NCBI GenBank assembly: GCA_003279055.1
Contig: QCBP01000001.1
Location: 124,001-188,000 of the forward strand
Origin: Prochlorococcus sp. AG-347-I21
GTDB taxonomy: Bacteria; Cyanobacteriota; Cyanobacteriia; PCC-6307; Cyanobiaceae
Length of the DNA stretch: 64,000 nt
Direction: 5' to 3'
Below, piece by piece: positions 17,495 to 27,255 of this stretch (its first letter is position 1; the number at the start of each line of letters is the position of its first letter). The notes under the pieces were generated by a model that did no database searches, was not told where the DNA came from, and saw only the letters and a list, made by a program, of their open reading frames with translations. Both the position numbers and the translations under genes were made by a program.

Positions 17495-17611
17495 GTTTAA
17501 AATTTTTTTCTAAAAAAATAATGATCTGTTCGGGAACCACACCCCGTCTTTGAGTAACAATAATGACGCCGATGACCGATTATGGAGAATATCAAATATG
17601 AGAATTTACCC

Positions 17612-19519
17612 ATGGGTAAGGTTGTAGGAATCGATTTAGGAACAACTAATAGTTGTGTCGCTGTAATGGAAGGTGGTAAACCTACTGTAATAGCAAATGC
17701 TGAGGGTTTCAGAACTACGCCATCAGTTGTTGCATATACCAAAAATCAAGATCAGCTCGTTGGACAAATTGCAAAAAGACAAGCTGTTATGAACCCTGAA
17801 AACACTTTTTACTCCGCAAAGCGTTTTGTTGGTAGAAGAGTTGATGAAGTAAATGAAGAATCTAAAGAAGTTAGTTATTCTGTTGAAAAATCCGGTTCTA
17901 GTGTCAAATTAAAATGTCCTATTTTGGATAAGCAGTTTTCTCCTGAAGAGGTAAGTTCTCAAGTTTTAAGAAAGTTAGCAGATGACGCGGGTAAATATCT
18001 TGGTGAAAAAGTTACACAGGCTGTAATTACTGTTCCAGCTTATTTTAATGACTCTCAGAGACAGGCTACAAAAGATGCTGGAAAGATTGCAGGTTTGGAA
18101 GTTCTTAGAATTGTCAATGAGCCGACCGCTGCAGCACTAGCATATGGTTTGGACAAAGAAAATGAAAAAATTCTCGTGTTCGATCTAGGGGGAGGAACTT
18201 TTGACGTTTCAGTTATTGAGGCTGGTGACGGAGTAACTGAAGTGTTATCTACATCTGGAGACACACATTTAGGTGGTGATGATTTTGATAGGTGTATCGT
18301 AGATCATTTAGCAAGTACTTTTAAATCAAATGAGGGGATTGACCTTAGACAAGATAAGCAAGCTTTACAAAGACTTACTGAAGCAGCAGAAAAAGCAAAA
18401 ATTGAGCTTTCAAATGCTACGCAAAGTGAAATAAATTTGCCGTTTATCACAGCAACTCCGGAAGGCCCAAAACATTTGGATTTGAACCTAACTAGAGCAA
18501 AATTTGAGGAATTAGCAGCTTCTTTAATTGATAGGTGCAAAACCCCAGTTGAGAGAGCTATAAGTGATGCAAAAATTTCTACTAATGAAATTGATGAAGT
18601 TGTGATGGTTGGAGGTTCATCCAGAATACCTGCAGTTCTAGATTTAGTTAAAAAAATAATTGGTAAAGAACCAAATCAAACTGTTAATCCCGATGAGGTA
18701 GTTGCTGTTGGAGCAGCTATTCAAGGAGGAGTTTTAGCAGGTGAAGTTAAAGATATATTGTTGCTTGATGTCACTCCACTTTCTCTAGGTGTAGAAACTT
18801 TAGGTGGTGTTATGACAAAAATGATAAATAGAAATACTACAGTTCCTACGAAGAAATCAGAAACATATTCAACTGCTGTAGATGGACAAACCAACGTAGA
18901 AATACATGTATTACAGGGTGAAAGAGAAATGGCATCTGATAATAAAAGTTTAGGAACTTTTAGATTAGATGGTATTCCATCAGCCCCAAGAGGTGTACCC
19001 CAAATTGAAGTGACATTTGATATTGATGCAAACGGAATTCTTAGTGTTACAGCTAAAGATAAAGGAAGTGGTAAAGAGCAAAGTATTTCTATAACTGGTG
19101 CTTCTACTTTGTCCGATAATGAGGTTGAAAAAATGGTTAAAGATGCAGAATCAAATGCATCAGCAGATAAAGAAAAGAGAGAAAAAATTGATTTAAAGAA
19201 CCAAGCTGAAACACTTGTCTATCAGACAGAAAAGCAACTTGGTGAATTGGGAGATAAAATTGATGCCGCTGCAAAGTCTAAGGTTGAAGAAAAAAGCAAT
19301 GCTTTAAAAGAGGCAATCTCAAAAGAAGACTATGAATCAATGAAAAAACTCCTTGAAGAGCTTCAACAAGAACTATATGCTGTCGGTTCCTCTGTTTATC
19401 AGCAACCAGGTAATCAGCCTCCAACGCCTGGTTCAGCGAGTGGTCCTGATCAGACTGAATCAAATGATAAAGGTGGAGATGACGTAATTGATGCAGACTT
19501 TACTGAATCAAAAGATTAA
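17612..19519 (+). CDS. dnaK: Hsp70 chaperone DnaK
   Basis: The canonical Hsp70, an ATP-driven chaperone working with DnaJ and GrpE. Starting at the ATG at 17612, the 635-residue protein opens [21 protein letters not shown]; an ATG at 17582 would prepend ten residues absent from the family. The phosphate-2 motif is [12 protein letters not shown], the adenosine motif is [12 protein letters not shown], the linker is [13 protein letters not shown], and the lid is followed by the conserved end [12 protein letters not shown] that marks stress-type DnaK (DnaK2 in cyanobacteria). Its last 4 bp overlap the end of the convergent FAD oxidoreductase gene. A GC-richer segment lies in the leader near 17530-17548. 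Confidence 0.97.
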   Translation: MGKVVGIDLGTTNSCVAVMEGGKPTVIANAEGFRTTPSVVAYTKNQDQLVGQIAKRQAVMNPENTFYSAKRFVGRRVDEVNEESKEVSYSVEKSGSSVKLKCPILDKQFSPEEVSSQVLRKLADDAGKYLGEKVTQAVITVPAYFNDSQRQATKDAGKIAGLEVLRIVNEPTAAALAYGLDKENEKILVFDLGGGTFDVSVIEAGDGVTEVLSTSGDTHLGGDDFDRCIVDHLASTFKSNEGIDLRQDKQALQRLTEAAEKAKIELSNATQSEINLPFITATPEGPKHLDLNLTRAKFEELAASLIDRCKTPVERAISDAKISTNEIDEVVMVGGSSRIPAVLDLVKKIIGKEPNQTVNPDEVVAVGAAIQGGVLAGEVKDILLLDVTPLSLGVETLGGVMTKMINRNTTVPTKKSETYSTAVDGQTNVEIHVLQGEREMASDNKSLGTFRLDGIPSAPRGVPQIEVTFDIDANGILSVTAKDKGSGKEQSISITGASTLSDNEVEKMVKDAESNASADKEKREKIDLKNQAETLVYQTEKQLGELGDKIDAAAKSKVEEKSNALKEAISKEDYESMKKLLEELQQELYAVGSSVYQQPGNQPPTPGSASGPDQTESNDKGGDDVIDADFTESKD

Positions 19520-20598
19520 GAAAAGTAATTTTTAATTTCATTCGCAACCCATTTAGAACAAGCCGGCGCAAGTAAAATGCCATTTTTATAAAAACCTGTA
19601 CAGATAATTAGTCCATCTCCCAAATTTTTCATTATTGGTGAAGGTTCACCTTCAGGTCTAGACCTTACTCCAAACCACTTTTTTGTGATTTGACCGTTTA
19701 CAAGCCAATTTGGCTTGTTATCTAGAAAATTTGTAACTTTCTCAAAAACATCTTTTTCTGGTTTTGAACTATATTCGTCTGTTGAACCAATAATAAGTTT
19801 GTTTTTTGATATGGGAATTATATTTTTGCCATTTATATTGAATTGTTTTGGAAGTGTTACTAAATCAACTTCCTCATCATTTATGGCAATTTCTATAGCT
19901 TGACCTAAAACAGGTTTTAATTTGATGTTATGAGTTAGGGTATCTATTAAATTAATCGCTTTTAGAGAATTACATAAAATAACTATGTCAGATTTGATAT
20001 TTCTATTGTCTTTTGTTGTAACAAACCATTGATTTCTTGTTTTTCTGATTTTTATTATTTCTTCATCAACAAAGTTTATTTTTTTCTTTTTTAGATATTT
20101 GTCTAACGTCTTTAGTAAAGATGTAGCATTTATTCTGCCATCTTTGAGAGATATGATTCCTTTTATATTTTGTGTTTGAAATGCTTTATTTATATTTTCA
20201 ATAATAATCGAGTCTCTTTCTAAAATTTGTAAGTTTGGATCATTATTTTCATAAATAAATTTTTCTAATTTTTTGAACTTTTCTTCATTAGTAGTTAGTT
20301 GTATTAATGGTTTTTCGATATTTAATTCACTATTAAATTTTTGCAGGTATGTAATCCATTGGGGCCATAATTCAATGCTTTGTTTCCTGAGATCCCAGCT
20401 TCTACCTTTCCTTTTTTGATACATATTACCCATTAGTAAGCCTAAGGCTGCATAGCTACTATTTTTTTGTTCAGCAGGATCTATTAATGTTATCTGAAAA
20501 CCTAATTCTGATAATTCTAAGGCGTTAAATTTTCCAATAATCCCTGATCCAATAATAACTGTGTGTGCTTTTTGAAAATTTTCTTTTAAGCTTTTCAT
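19516..20598 (-). CDS. FAD-dependent amine/D-amino-acid oxidase-like protein
   Basis: A 360-residue flavoprotein of the DAO family. The dinucleotide-binding motif IIGSGIIGK is at residues 15-23 and leads into the [16 protein letters not shown] segment that usually contacts the FAD. The C-terminal half has the [12 protein letters not shown] and [11 protein letters not shown] motifs and ends with a [18 protein letters not shown] helix, as in glycine oxidase (ThiO) and glycine/sarcosine-type oxidases. ThiO would supply the glycine imine for thiazole synthesis in cyanobacteria, but that assignment is inference. The ATG is at 20598, divergent from purU by 47 bp. The 3' end overlaps dnaK by 4 bp. 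Confidence 0.85.
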   Translation of the reverse strand: MKSLKENFQKAHTVIIGSGIIGKFNALELSELGFQITLIDPAEQKNSSYAALGLLMGNMYQKRKGRSWDLRKQSIELWPQWITYLQKFNSELNIEKPLIQLTTNEEKFKKLEKFIYENNDPNLQILERDSIIIENINKAFQTQNIKGIISLKDGRINATSLLKTLDKYLKKKKINFVDEEIIKIRKTRNQWFVTTKDNRNIKSDIVILCNSLKAINLIDTLTHNIKLKPVLGQAIEIAINDEEVDLVTLPKQFNINGKNIIPISKNKLIIGSTDEYSSKPEKDVFEKVTNFLDNKPNWLVNGQITKKWFGVRSRPEGEPSPIMKNLGDGLIICTGFYKNGILLAPACSKWVANEIKNYFS

Positions 20599-20645
20599 TG
20601 ATATATTAGATATACTTGCTTATTTGACTTAATAGTTAAAGATTT

Positions 20646-21500
20646 TTGGAACATCCTTCAATTATATTCAAAATTGTTTGTCCCGATCGTCCTGGCCTTG
20701 TAAGTTTACTTACAAGTTGGATTTCAAATTACGGTGGAAACATAAAACATTCTGATCATCATACAGATCAAGATGCCGGTTTGTTTCTTAGTCGAATTGA
20801 ATGGAATAGTAATAATCCCTTTTTTAATAGAGATGAAATCTATAAAGAATTTGAAAAAATTGCAAATGAAGTAAATGGAGAATTTAACGTAAATTATTCT
20901 GATGAAATTCCAAATGTTGCTATTTTCGTGAGTAAACAAAATCATTGTTTGATTGATTTACTTTGGCGAGTAAGAAATGGAGAGCTCAAAATGAAAGTCC
21001 CGTTAATAATTTCAAATCATTCTGATCTTGAAAATATTGCAAATGACTTTAATGCAAAATTTGTTCATATTGATACCTTTAAAACTGATAAATCTATTGT
21101 TGAAGATCAATTTTTACATTTACTAAAAGAATATGAAATTGATCTTGTTGTATTAGCCAAATATATGCAAATTTTGAGTGACTCTTTTTTAAAAAAGTTT
21201 TCTTCAATAATAAATATTCATCATTCTTTCTTGCCTGCATTTAAGGGCGGGCAACCATATCATCGAGCTTGGAAGAGAGGTGTTAAATTAATCGGTGCTA
21301 CTGCTCACTATGTTACTGAAGATCTTGATGAAGGCCCGATAATTGAGCAATGCACAGTTAATGTAAGCCATAGGGATGAAGTTGATGATTTGATTAGAAA
21401 AGGAAGAGATATTGAAAGAATAGCTTTAGCAAGAGCAGTTAGATTACATCTGAATCATCAAGTATTTGTTTATAACAGCAAAACTGCTGTTTTTGATTGA
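20646..21500 (+). CDS. purU: Formyltetrahydrofolate deformylase
   Basis: PurU hydrolyses 10-formyl-THF to formate and THF, balancing one-carbon pools. An N-terminal ACT domain (residues about 5-80, beginning IIFKIVCPDRPGLVS) precedes a formyltransferase fold whose catalytic residues sit in NIHHSFLPAF (190-199) and DEGPI (about 228-232), with GATAHYV between them. The length of 284 is typical. The start is a TTG at 20646: an in-frame TAA lies only three codons upstream, and the protein needs this N-terminus for the first ACT strand. With the glycine cleavage genes elsewhere in the window, it fits the recycling of folate needed to keep glycine decarboxylation running. Confidence 0.95.
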   Translation: MEHPSIIFKIVCPDRPGLVSLLTSWISNYGGNIKHSDHHTDQDAGLFLSRIEWNSNNPFFNRDEIYKEFEKIANEVNGEFNVNYSDEIPNVAIFVSKQNHCLIDLLWRVRNGELKMKVPLIISNHSDLENIANDFNAKFVHIDTFKTDKSIVEDQFLHLLKEYEIDLVVLAKYMQILSDSFLKKFSSIINIHHSFLPAFKGGQPYHRAWKRGVKLIGATAHYVTEDLDEGPIIEQCTVNVSHRDEVDDLIRKGRDIERIALARAVRLHLNHQVFVYNSKTAVFD

Positions 21501-21509
21501 AAATATTTT

Positions 21510-22868
21510 TTAGTCTTCTAATTCTATTTGTATTTGTCTTTCATAAATTGATTCTTCATTAAAAGCTCTTGCTATCAAGAAACTGGCAATGCAGCTGATT
21601 AATACAGGTTTCATTATTAATAAATTTTTTGTTAAAGCGAAAGCTAAAAACATTGCTGTAATTGGTGTTCGCGAACATCCTGCTACGAAAGCTCCCATTC
21701 CTGCAAAAATGTATGTACTTGGTGCATGTCCTGTCGCAATTTCCACCCAGCTCCCCATTATTAGTCCGATTGACCCTCCTAAAGTAAGCATTGGATAGAA
21801 CAATCCTCCAGGTGCTCCAGATGCAGCAGCTAAACCCGTCGTGATAAATAATACTAAAACTGCTAATAAAGCAATTCCAATACTTGTATTTTGTTCAGCT
21901 ATTATTTTCTGTAATTCATCTAAATTATGAAATGTACTGGGTAAACAAGAGTAGATACTTCCTAAAATAAGTCCACAGATACTCATTTTTAAAACAAATT
22001 TATTTTTATACCACTTTTTCCCAAGATTTTGCATCCACAAAACATATCTGCTGTACAATTCTGCAAATATTCCAATAATTATTCCTAGTAAAACTAAGTA
22101 AATAAAATCTACAGGTAAGAAAAAAACTGATGGGTCATATTCTTTTTGAATCAAAAATCCCAGGTTAAAATCAAAACCTCCTGCTTTAGGATCTAAACCT
22201 AAGGCTTGAATAATATCAGCAGATGAATCTGCAATGAAAGTTGTAATTACTACTAATAGCAAAATTACTGGTCTTGCAGAGTTTAATAACTCTTCTATTG
22301 CGTAGACAAACCCTCCTAATGGAGCGCTAAATACTGCAGCTATTCCAGCACCACCCCCTGCTGCTACTATGACTCTTCTAAAAGCTGTAGGGGCTTTGAG
22401 CCACTTGGCCATTTGCCAAGCTACTGATCCTCCCATTTGAACGGATGGACCTTCTGGCCCCAAAGGGAATCCACTACCAATAGCAATAATTCCTGAAATT
22501 AGCTTTACTAATCCTACTCTTAAATTCATTGGAACTTTTTTATGTCTTAAAAATCCCATGATTTGACTCACTCCTGAACCTTTTGCGGCAGGTGCTATAT
22601 TCTTGATCAAATATCCTGCAGTAGCTCCTCCTAGAGCTCCAAAAATAGGTAAGACCGCAATAGATGGGAATTGGTCTAATAATGCTAATCTCCAATTATT
22701 AATAAAATAGATTCCAGTTTTAAAAGATATGCTCGTAATTGAGGCTCCTAAACCTGTTAATAAGAGCGAAAGTGCAACAACTAGAGATCTTTGTTTTAAT
22801 AATTTTTTAATGCTACGAGAGGAATTATTACTTGTTTTTTGAATATTATCTTTTATAAAGTTTGGCAT
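21510..22868 (-). CDS. ClC-family chloride channel or H+/Cl- antiporter
   Basis: A 452-residue membrane protein with about ten or more hydrophobic helices and the three ClC anion-site motifs: GSGVSQ (97-102), GFPLGPEGPSVQMG with the gating glutamate E139, and GAPGGLFYP. The gating glutamate and an internal acidic pair (AIEEL, near residue 190) are both present, which in the family favours proton-coupled exchange over a plain channel. There are no C-terminal CBS domains. The ATG is at 22868. It lies 9 bp after the acnB stop on the same strand. The physiological anion and direction are not readable from the sequence. Confidence 0.93.
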   Translation of the reverse strand: MPNFIKDNIQKTSNNSSRSIKKLLKQRSLVVALSLLLTGLGASITSISFKTGIYFINNWRLALLDQFPSIAVLPIFGALGGATAGYLIKNIAPAAKGSGVSQIMGFLRHKKVPMNLRVGLVKLISGIIAIGSGFPLGPEGPSVQMGGSVAWQMAKWLKAPTAFRRVIVAAGGGAGIAAVFSAPLGGFVYAIEELLNSARPVILLLVVITTFIADSSADIIQALGLDPKAGGFDFNLGFLIQKEYDPSVFFLPVDFIYLVLLGIIIGIFAELYSRYVLWMQNLGKKWYKNKFVLKMSICGLILGSIYSCLPSTFHNLDELQKIIAEQNTSIGIALLAVLVLFITTGLAAASGAPGGLFYPMLTLGGSIGLIMGSWVEIATGHAPSTYIFAGMGAFVAGCSRTPITAMFLAFALTKNLLIMKPVLISCIASFLIARAFNEESIYERQIQIELED

Positions 22869-22877
22869 AGTCCATAA

Positions 22878-25451
22878 TTACTTTGTCAAGCTGAAATCTT
22901 TTATTTCATCAAATTGAAGATAGCGATAAAGTTCATCTGAATATGGATTAATTTTATTTTTAGTAATATCCTGATATTCTTCAACTTCAGGTATTTTGCC
23001 AAGCAGTGCGCAAACTGCTGCTAATTCAGCGCTGCCTAAAAAGACTTGTGCATTCTTGCCAAGTCTATTGTCAAAATTTCTTGTACTTGTAGAAAATACT
23101 ACGGAACCTTCATCTACTCTGGCTTGATTTCCCATACATAAAGAACAGCCTGGCAATTCTAACCTTGCACCACAATCTTCGAAAATTTTATAGTAACCTT
23201 CAGCTTTTAGAGTTTCTTCATCCATCTTTGTTGGTGGACAAATCCATAATTTAGCTTTTAAATTTTGTACTCCTTCAAGAACTTTTGCAGCTGCCCTGTA
23301 ATGACCAATATTTGTCATGCAAGAACCTATAAAAACCTCGTCAATATTTGTATTTGCAACATCAGTGATTTCTTTTACATTATCTGGATCATTAGGGCAA
23401 GCAACTATAGGTTGTGTTACTTTTGCTAAATCAATTTCAATGATTTCTTCATACTGAGCGTTTGAATCTGGTTGAATTAATGATGGTTTGTTTAACCAAT
23501 TTTTCATATCATTTATTCTTCTTGAAATCGATTTTGAATCTTCATAATTGCTCTCGATCATTTTTTCTAGCAGGCAAATATTGCTTTTTAAATATTCTTG
23601 AACAGTTTCTTGTGATAAAAGTATTGTGCTACCAGCACATGAGCGTTCTGCAGTAGCATCAGTAAGTTCAAAAGCTTGTTCAAGTTTTAGGTTTGGCAAT
23701 CCCTCAATTTCCATAATTTTCCCATTGAATATATTTTTCTTATTTTCTTTCTCAACAGTTAATAGTCCTTTTTTAATTGCGAAGAGAGGGATTGCATTAA
23801 CTAAATCTCTAAGAGTAATTCCTGGTAATAATTCTCCCTTAAATTTAACAAGCACAGATTCCGGCATATTTAATGGCATTGATCCTATTGCAGCGGCAAA
23901 TGCAACAATGCCTGAGCCTCCAGGAAATGAAATGCCTAGAGGAAATCTTGTATGACTATCTCCACCTGTGCCAACAGTATCAGGGAGAAGCATTCTGTTA
24001 AGCCAGCTGTGAATGATGCCGTCTCCAGGTTTAAGAGCTACTCCACCTCTTTGAGATATAAAATCAGGTAATTCTTTATGGGTAAGTAGATCTACTGGTT
24101 TAGGATATGCAGCTGTATGACAAAAACTTTGCATCACTAAATCTGCAGTAAACCCTAAACAAGCTAGTTCTTTTAATTCATCTCTAGTCATTGGCCCAGT
24201 AGTATCTTGACTACCAACTGTGGTCATAATTGGCTCACAGGTCATTCCTGGCCTAACTCCATCTAAACCGCATGCTTTGCCTACTATTTTTTGAGCTTGA
24301 GTAAATCCGGCACTACTTTCGGTTGGATTTTGTGGTCTAGTAAATACTTCACTTGGTTGATAATCTAATTTGGTTCTAATTTTGTCCGTAAGAGATCTTC
24401 CAATCATAAGATTAATTCTTCCGCCAGCTTGAATTTCATCAGTAAGAGTTGATGGATACAACTCGAATTTGCTTATTAATTCTTCAGTATTTGAATCTTT
24501 TTCAAATTTTTTAATAATGCCTTTATAGGGATATATTTTAATAACATCTCCTGTTTTCATTTGAGATACGTCAGCTTCTATAGGTAAAGCTCCTGAATCT
24601 TGCGCAGTATTGAAGAAAATTGGAGCTATTTTGCTGCCAATTATTATTCCACCTGTTTTTTTGTTGGGAACAAAAGCGATATCTTCTCCTATATGCCAAA
24701 TGAGTGAATTAATAGCAGATTTTCTAGAACTCCCTGTTCCAACAACATCTCCAACATAAGCTATTGGTAAATTTTGTTTTTTTAAATTATCAAGAATTTT
24801 GAGTCCATCAGGTTTTTTAAATTCCAACATAGCTAATGCATGCATTGGAATATCCGGGCGTGTTGTTGCATGTACAGCTGGAGATAAGTCGTCTGTGTTA
24901 GTCTCACCATCAACTTTAAATACTAAACAAGTAATCTCTTTCTCCAGAACTTTTTTATTTATGAACCATTCTGCATTTGCCCAACTATTTACAACTTCTT
25001 TTGCATAAATATTTTTTTGAGATAATTCATATATTTCATTAGCCGAGTCGTAAACAAGAATAATATTTTTTAAAACTTCTGCCGCTTTTTTTGCGAGTAA
25101 ACTATTTTCTCCTTTAAGTATTTCAACCAAAGAATTTACATTGTATCCGCCTATCATTGTTCCAAGTATTTCAATTGCTTTTTCGGGATTAATTGATTTG
25201 CAATATTTTTCGGAATTAACAATAGCCGTAAGCCAGCTTGCTTTTACGTAAGCAGCCTCATCAACTCCTGGAGGTACTCTATTTATTAGTAAATCAAGTA
25301 AATAAGATGAATCGTAAGTACTATCTTGTTCTAATAATTTTGTAATACAATTTGTTTGTTCAGCATTTAAAGGTAAAGGAGGTATACCTTTGGCAGCTCT
25401 TTCAGCTACATGATCTGCATAATCTTTTAGCAATGTTTCCAAATTCTTCAT
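22878..25451 (-). CDS. acnB: Aconitate hydratase B
   Basis: AcnB interconverts citrate and isocitrate in the TCA pathway that supplies 2-oxoglutarate for nitrogen assimilation. The 857-residue protein has the AcnB layout: an N-terminal HEAT-like helical domain (about 1-160), then the swivel domain, then the catalytic domains. The three [4Fe-4S] ligands are C711 (in SCMTNIGHY), C769 and C772 (CSLCMGNQ). GDSHTRFPLG and the GSSRKSAINSL loop are substrate-site motifs. The ATG is at 25451, divergent from DAHP synthase by 97 bp. The ClC gene follows 9 bp downstream, so the two may be co-transcribed. AcnA is excluded by domain order. Confidence 0.98.
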   Translation of the reverse strand: MKNLETLLKDYADHVAERAAKGIPPLPLNAEQTNCITKLLEQDSTYDSSYLLDLLINRVPPGVDEAAYVKASWLTAIVNSEKYCKSINPEKAIEILGTMIGGYNVNSLVEILKGENSLLAKKAAEVLKNIILVYDSANEIYELSQKNIYAKEVVNSWANAEWFINKKVLEKEITCLVFKVDGETNTDDLSPAVHATTRPDIPMHALAMLEFKKPDGLKILDNLKKQNLPIAYVGDVVGTGSSRKSAINSLIWHIGEDIAFVPNKKTGGIIIGSKIAPIFFNTAQDSGALPIEADVSQMKTGDVIKIYPYKGIIKKFEKDSNTEELISKFELYPSTLTDEIQAGGRINLMIGRSLTDKIRTKLDYQPSEVFTRPQNPTESSAGFTQAQKIVGKACGLDGVRPGMTCEPIMTTVGSQDTTGPMTRDELKELACLGFTADLVMQSFCHTAAYPKPVDLLTHKELPDFISQRGGVALKPGDGIIHSWLNRMLLPDTVGTGGDSHTRFPLGISFPGGSGIVAFAAAIGSMPLNMPESVLVKFKGELLPGITLRDLVNAIPLFAIKKGLLTVEKENKKNIFNGKIMEIEGLPNLKLEQAFELTDATAERSCAGSTILLSQETVQEYLKSNICLLEKMIESNYEDSKSISRRINDMKNWLNKPSLIQPDSNAQYEEIIEIDLAKVTQPIVACPNDPDNVKEITDVANTNIDEVFIGSCMTNIGHYRAAAKVLEGVQNLKAKLWICPPTKMDEETLKAEGYYKIFEDCGARLELPGCSLCMGNQARVDEGSVVFSTSTRNFDNRLGKNAQVFLGSAELAAVCALLGKIPEVEEYQDITKNKINPYSDELYRYLQFDEIKDFSLTK

Positions 25452-25548
25452 TAGTAAGGTTTAATGCCTAATCTATTGTTATTTTTAATATTGAAAAGGA
25501 GAGTATTCATAAATGCTTTTTTAAATATTCAAACTTCTTAATTAATCA

Positions 25549-26616
25549 ATGACGACATCATCAAATAATTCAGCTTTAGAAAAGACATCAGATTTACATG
25601 TTCTTGAAACACGTCCATTAATACCTCCAAGCAGATTACATAATGATATACCTTTAGATCACGACTCTGCTAATACAGTATCTAAAACAAGAAGATCGAT
25701 ACAAAATATTTTGCATCATAATGATCAGAAGCTTTTAGTCATTGTGGGTCCATGTTCAATTCATGATCTAGATGCGGCAAAGGAATATTCAAAATATATT
25801 CAAAACTTTCGAGAAAGTTATAAAGATAAATTAGAAATAATAATGAGAGTATATTTTGAGAAGCCAAGAACAACTATTGGATGGAAGGGATTGATAAATG
25901 ATCCTCATCTTGATGATTCTTATGATATAAATACTGGTTTAAGAAGGGCAAGAAGTTTGCTTTCATATTTAGCAACTCGTGGCATACCTTCTGCTACAGA
26001 ATTACTAGATCCAATTGTTCCTCAATACATCGCCGATTTAATAAGTTGGACAGCTATAGGCGCCCGGACTACTGAAAGTCAAACTCATAGGGAAATGGCA
26101 TCAGGATTATCTATGCCTATTGGCTTTAAAAATGGAACGGATGGTTCTTTTACAACTGCAATCAATGCAATGCAGTCAGCTTCAAAATCCCATCATTTCT
26201 TAGGTGTAAATGAAAATGGAATGGCTTCTATCGTTAATACTACTGGAAATCCAGATGGTCATATAGTTTTAAGGGGTGGGTCAAAAGGCCCAAATTTTGA
26301 AAGTGAACATGTTAAAAGAATTTCATTTGAATTGCAGCAATCTAATCTTCCTCATAAAGTGATGATTGATTGTAGTCATGGTAATTCCAATAAAGACTTT
26401 CGAAAACAGTCGGAAGTGCTAAAAAATATAGCTTCTCAAATTAGCAATGGTGAAAAAAATATTTTAGGAGTTATGCTTGAAAGTCATTTGAAGGAGGGAA
26501 ATCAAAAACTTTCAAAAAAAGAGGATCTCCAGTTTGGCAGAAGCATTACAGATGCATGCATAGATATAGAAACAACTAAAGAATTACTCGCTATTTTATA
26601 CAATTCATTTAGCTAG
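25549..26616 (+). CDS. aroG: 3-deoxy-7-phosphoheptulonate (DAHP) synthase, AroF/G/H type
   Basis: This enzyme condenses phosphoenolpyruvate and erythrose-4-phosphate, the entry step to chorismate. The 355-residue length and motifs are those of the E. coli-type class I-alpha enzymes: VIVGPCSIHD-like VGPCSIHDLDAAKEY, MRVYFEKPRTTIGWKG, GARTTESQTHREMASGL, PIGFKNGTDG and IDCSHGNSNKD. The metal ligands Cys, His, Glu and Asp fall in these motifs. Which amino acid inhibits it cannot be told, so the aroG symbol is nominal. The ATG is at 25549. Its end overlaps the end of the convergent phytol-kinase-like gene by 8 bp. Confidence 0.95.
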   Translation: MTTSSNNSALEKTSDLHVLETRPLIPPSRLHNDIPLDHDSANTVSKTRRSIQNILHHNDQKLLVIVGPCSIHDLDAAKEYSKYIQNFRESYKDKLEIIMRVYFEKPRTTIGWKGLINDPHLDDSYDINTGLRRARSLLSYLATRGIPSATELLDPIVPQYIADLISWTAIGARTTESQTHREMASGLSMPIGFKNGTDGSFTTAINAMQSASKSHHFLGVNENGMASIVNTTGNPDGHIVLRGGSKGPNFESEHVKRISFELQQSNLPHKVMIDCSHGNSNKDFRKQSEVLKNIASQISNGEKNILGVMLESHLKEGNQKLSKKEDLQFGRSITDACIDIETTKELLAILYNSFS

Positions 26617-27250
26617 TTATAAAAAAATTAAAAAATAATGCTGAAAAAATTGGAACAATAAAATTATCTATTCCTAAAACACTAAATTGTTCGAGCAAAG
26701 TCGCAAGAAAAGCTATTGTAAAATAATTCAAATTTAAACTATTTTGTTGAGCGTATCCTATTGAGCAAACTACTATTAAACTTGTTAAAAACATTGTTAT
26801 GGTGCCAAATAAAGATTTTTTTTGATTAAAAAAAATCCAACTCTTTGAGTTAAGACTTTTTCCTATTAACCCAGCTAACCCATCACCAAAAGTCATTATG
26901 AAAAATCCAGTAATTAATGCATATGGATCTTTATCCCAAAAAAGATAAATCAAAATAAATAAACTTAGACAATAAAATAATGTTCCATAACTCTTTCTCT
27001 CAACATCCTCAATTGTTGGAAATAATTTATAGGTGTAATTGATGAAAACCATTAATGAAACTATTCCTGTAAAAATCAGAGCGGAGTTTTGATTAATTTT
27101 TAAAAATTGGGCAATTGGTATTAAAGGTCCTATTCCAATATGTATTATTTTTCTAACGATTTCTCTGCTATCTTCATTATATTTTTTAAAAACTATTGAT
27201 ATTAAAAATATTGAAAATAAATACAATAAAATTACAGTAAATTTTATCAA
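26609..27250 (-). CDS. Phytol/dolichol kinase-like integral membrane protein
   Basis: A 213-residue protein with six or seven hydrophobic segments, resembling the CTP-dependent phytol kinase (VTE5-like) branch of the cytidylyltransferase-like family. The markers are REIVRKIIHIGIGP near residue 30, the motif FFIMTFGDGLAGLIGKSL near the middle and the KKSLFGTITMF segment after it. Phytol kinases recycle phytol released from chlorophyll into tocopherol or chlorophyll synthesis. The start is a TTG at 27250, 5 bp after the sigma-factor stop; no in-frame ATG lies near the N-terminus. Its 3' end overlaps DAHP synthase by 8 bp. The family call is good; the substrate is inferred. Confidence 0.82.
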   Translation of the reverse strand: MIKFTVILLYLFSIFLISIVFKKYNEDSREIVRKIIHIGIGPLIPIAQFLKINQNSALIFTGIVSLMVFINYTYKLFPTIEDVERKSYGTLFYCLSLFILIYLFWDKDPYALITGFFIMTFGDGLAGLIGKSLNSKSWIFFNQKKSLFGTITMFLTSLIVVCSIGYAQQNSLNLNYFTIAFLATLLEQFSVLGIDNFIVPIFSALFFNFFITS

Positions 27251-27255
27251 TTTGG

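Noticed and set aside
17495-17611. CIRCE/HrcA operator before dnaK
   Set aside because: The characteristic TTAGCACTC-N9-GAGTGCTAA inverted repeat is not present in the gap.
23626-23955. 109-residue plus-strand frame antisense to acnB
   Set aside because: Shadow of the conserved aconitase sequence; no ribosome-binding site and no recognisable domain.
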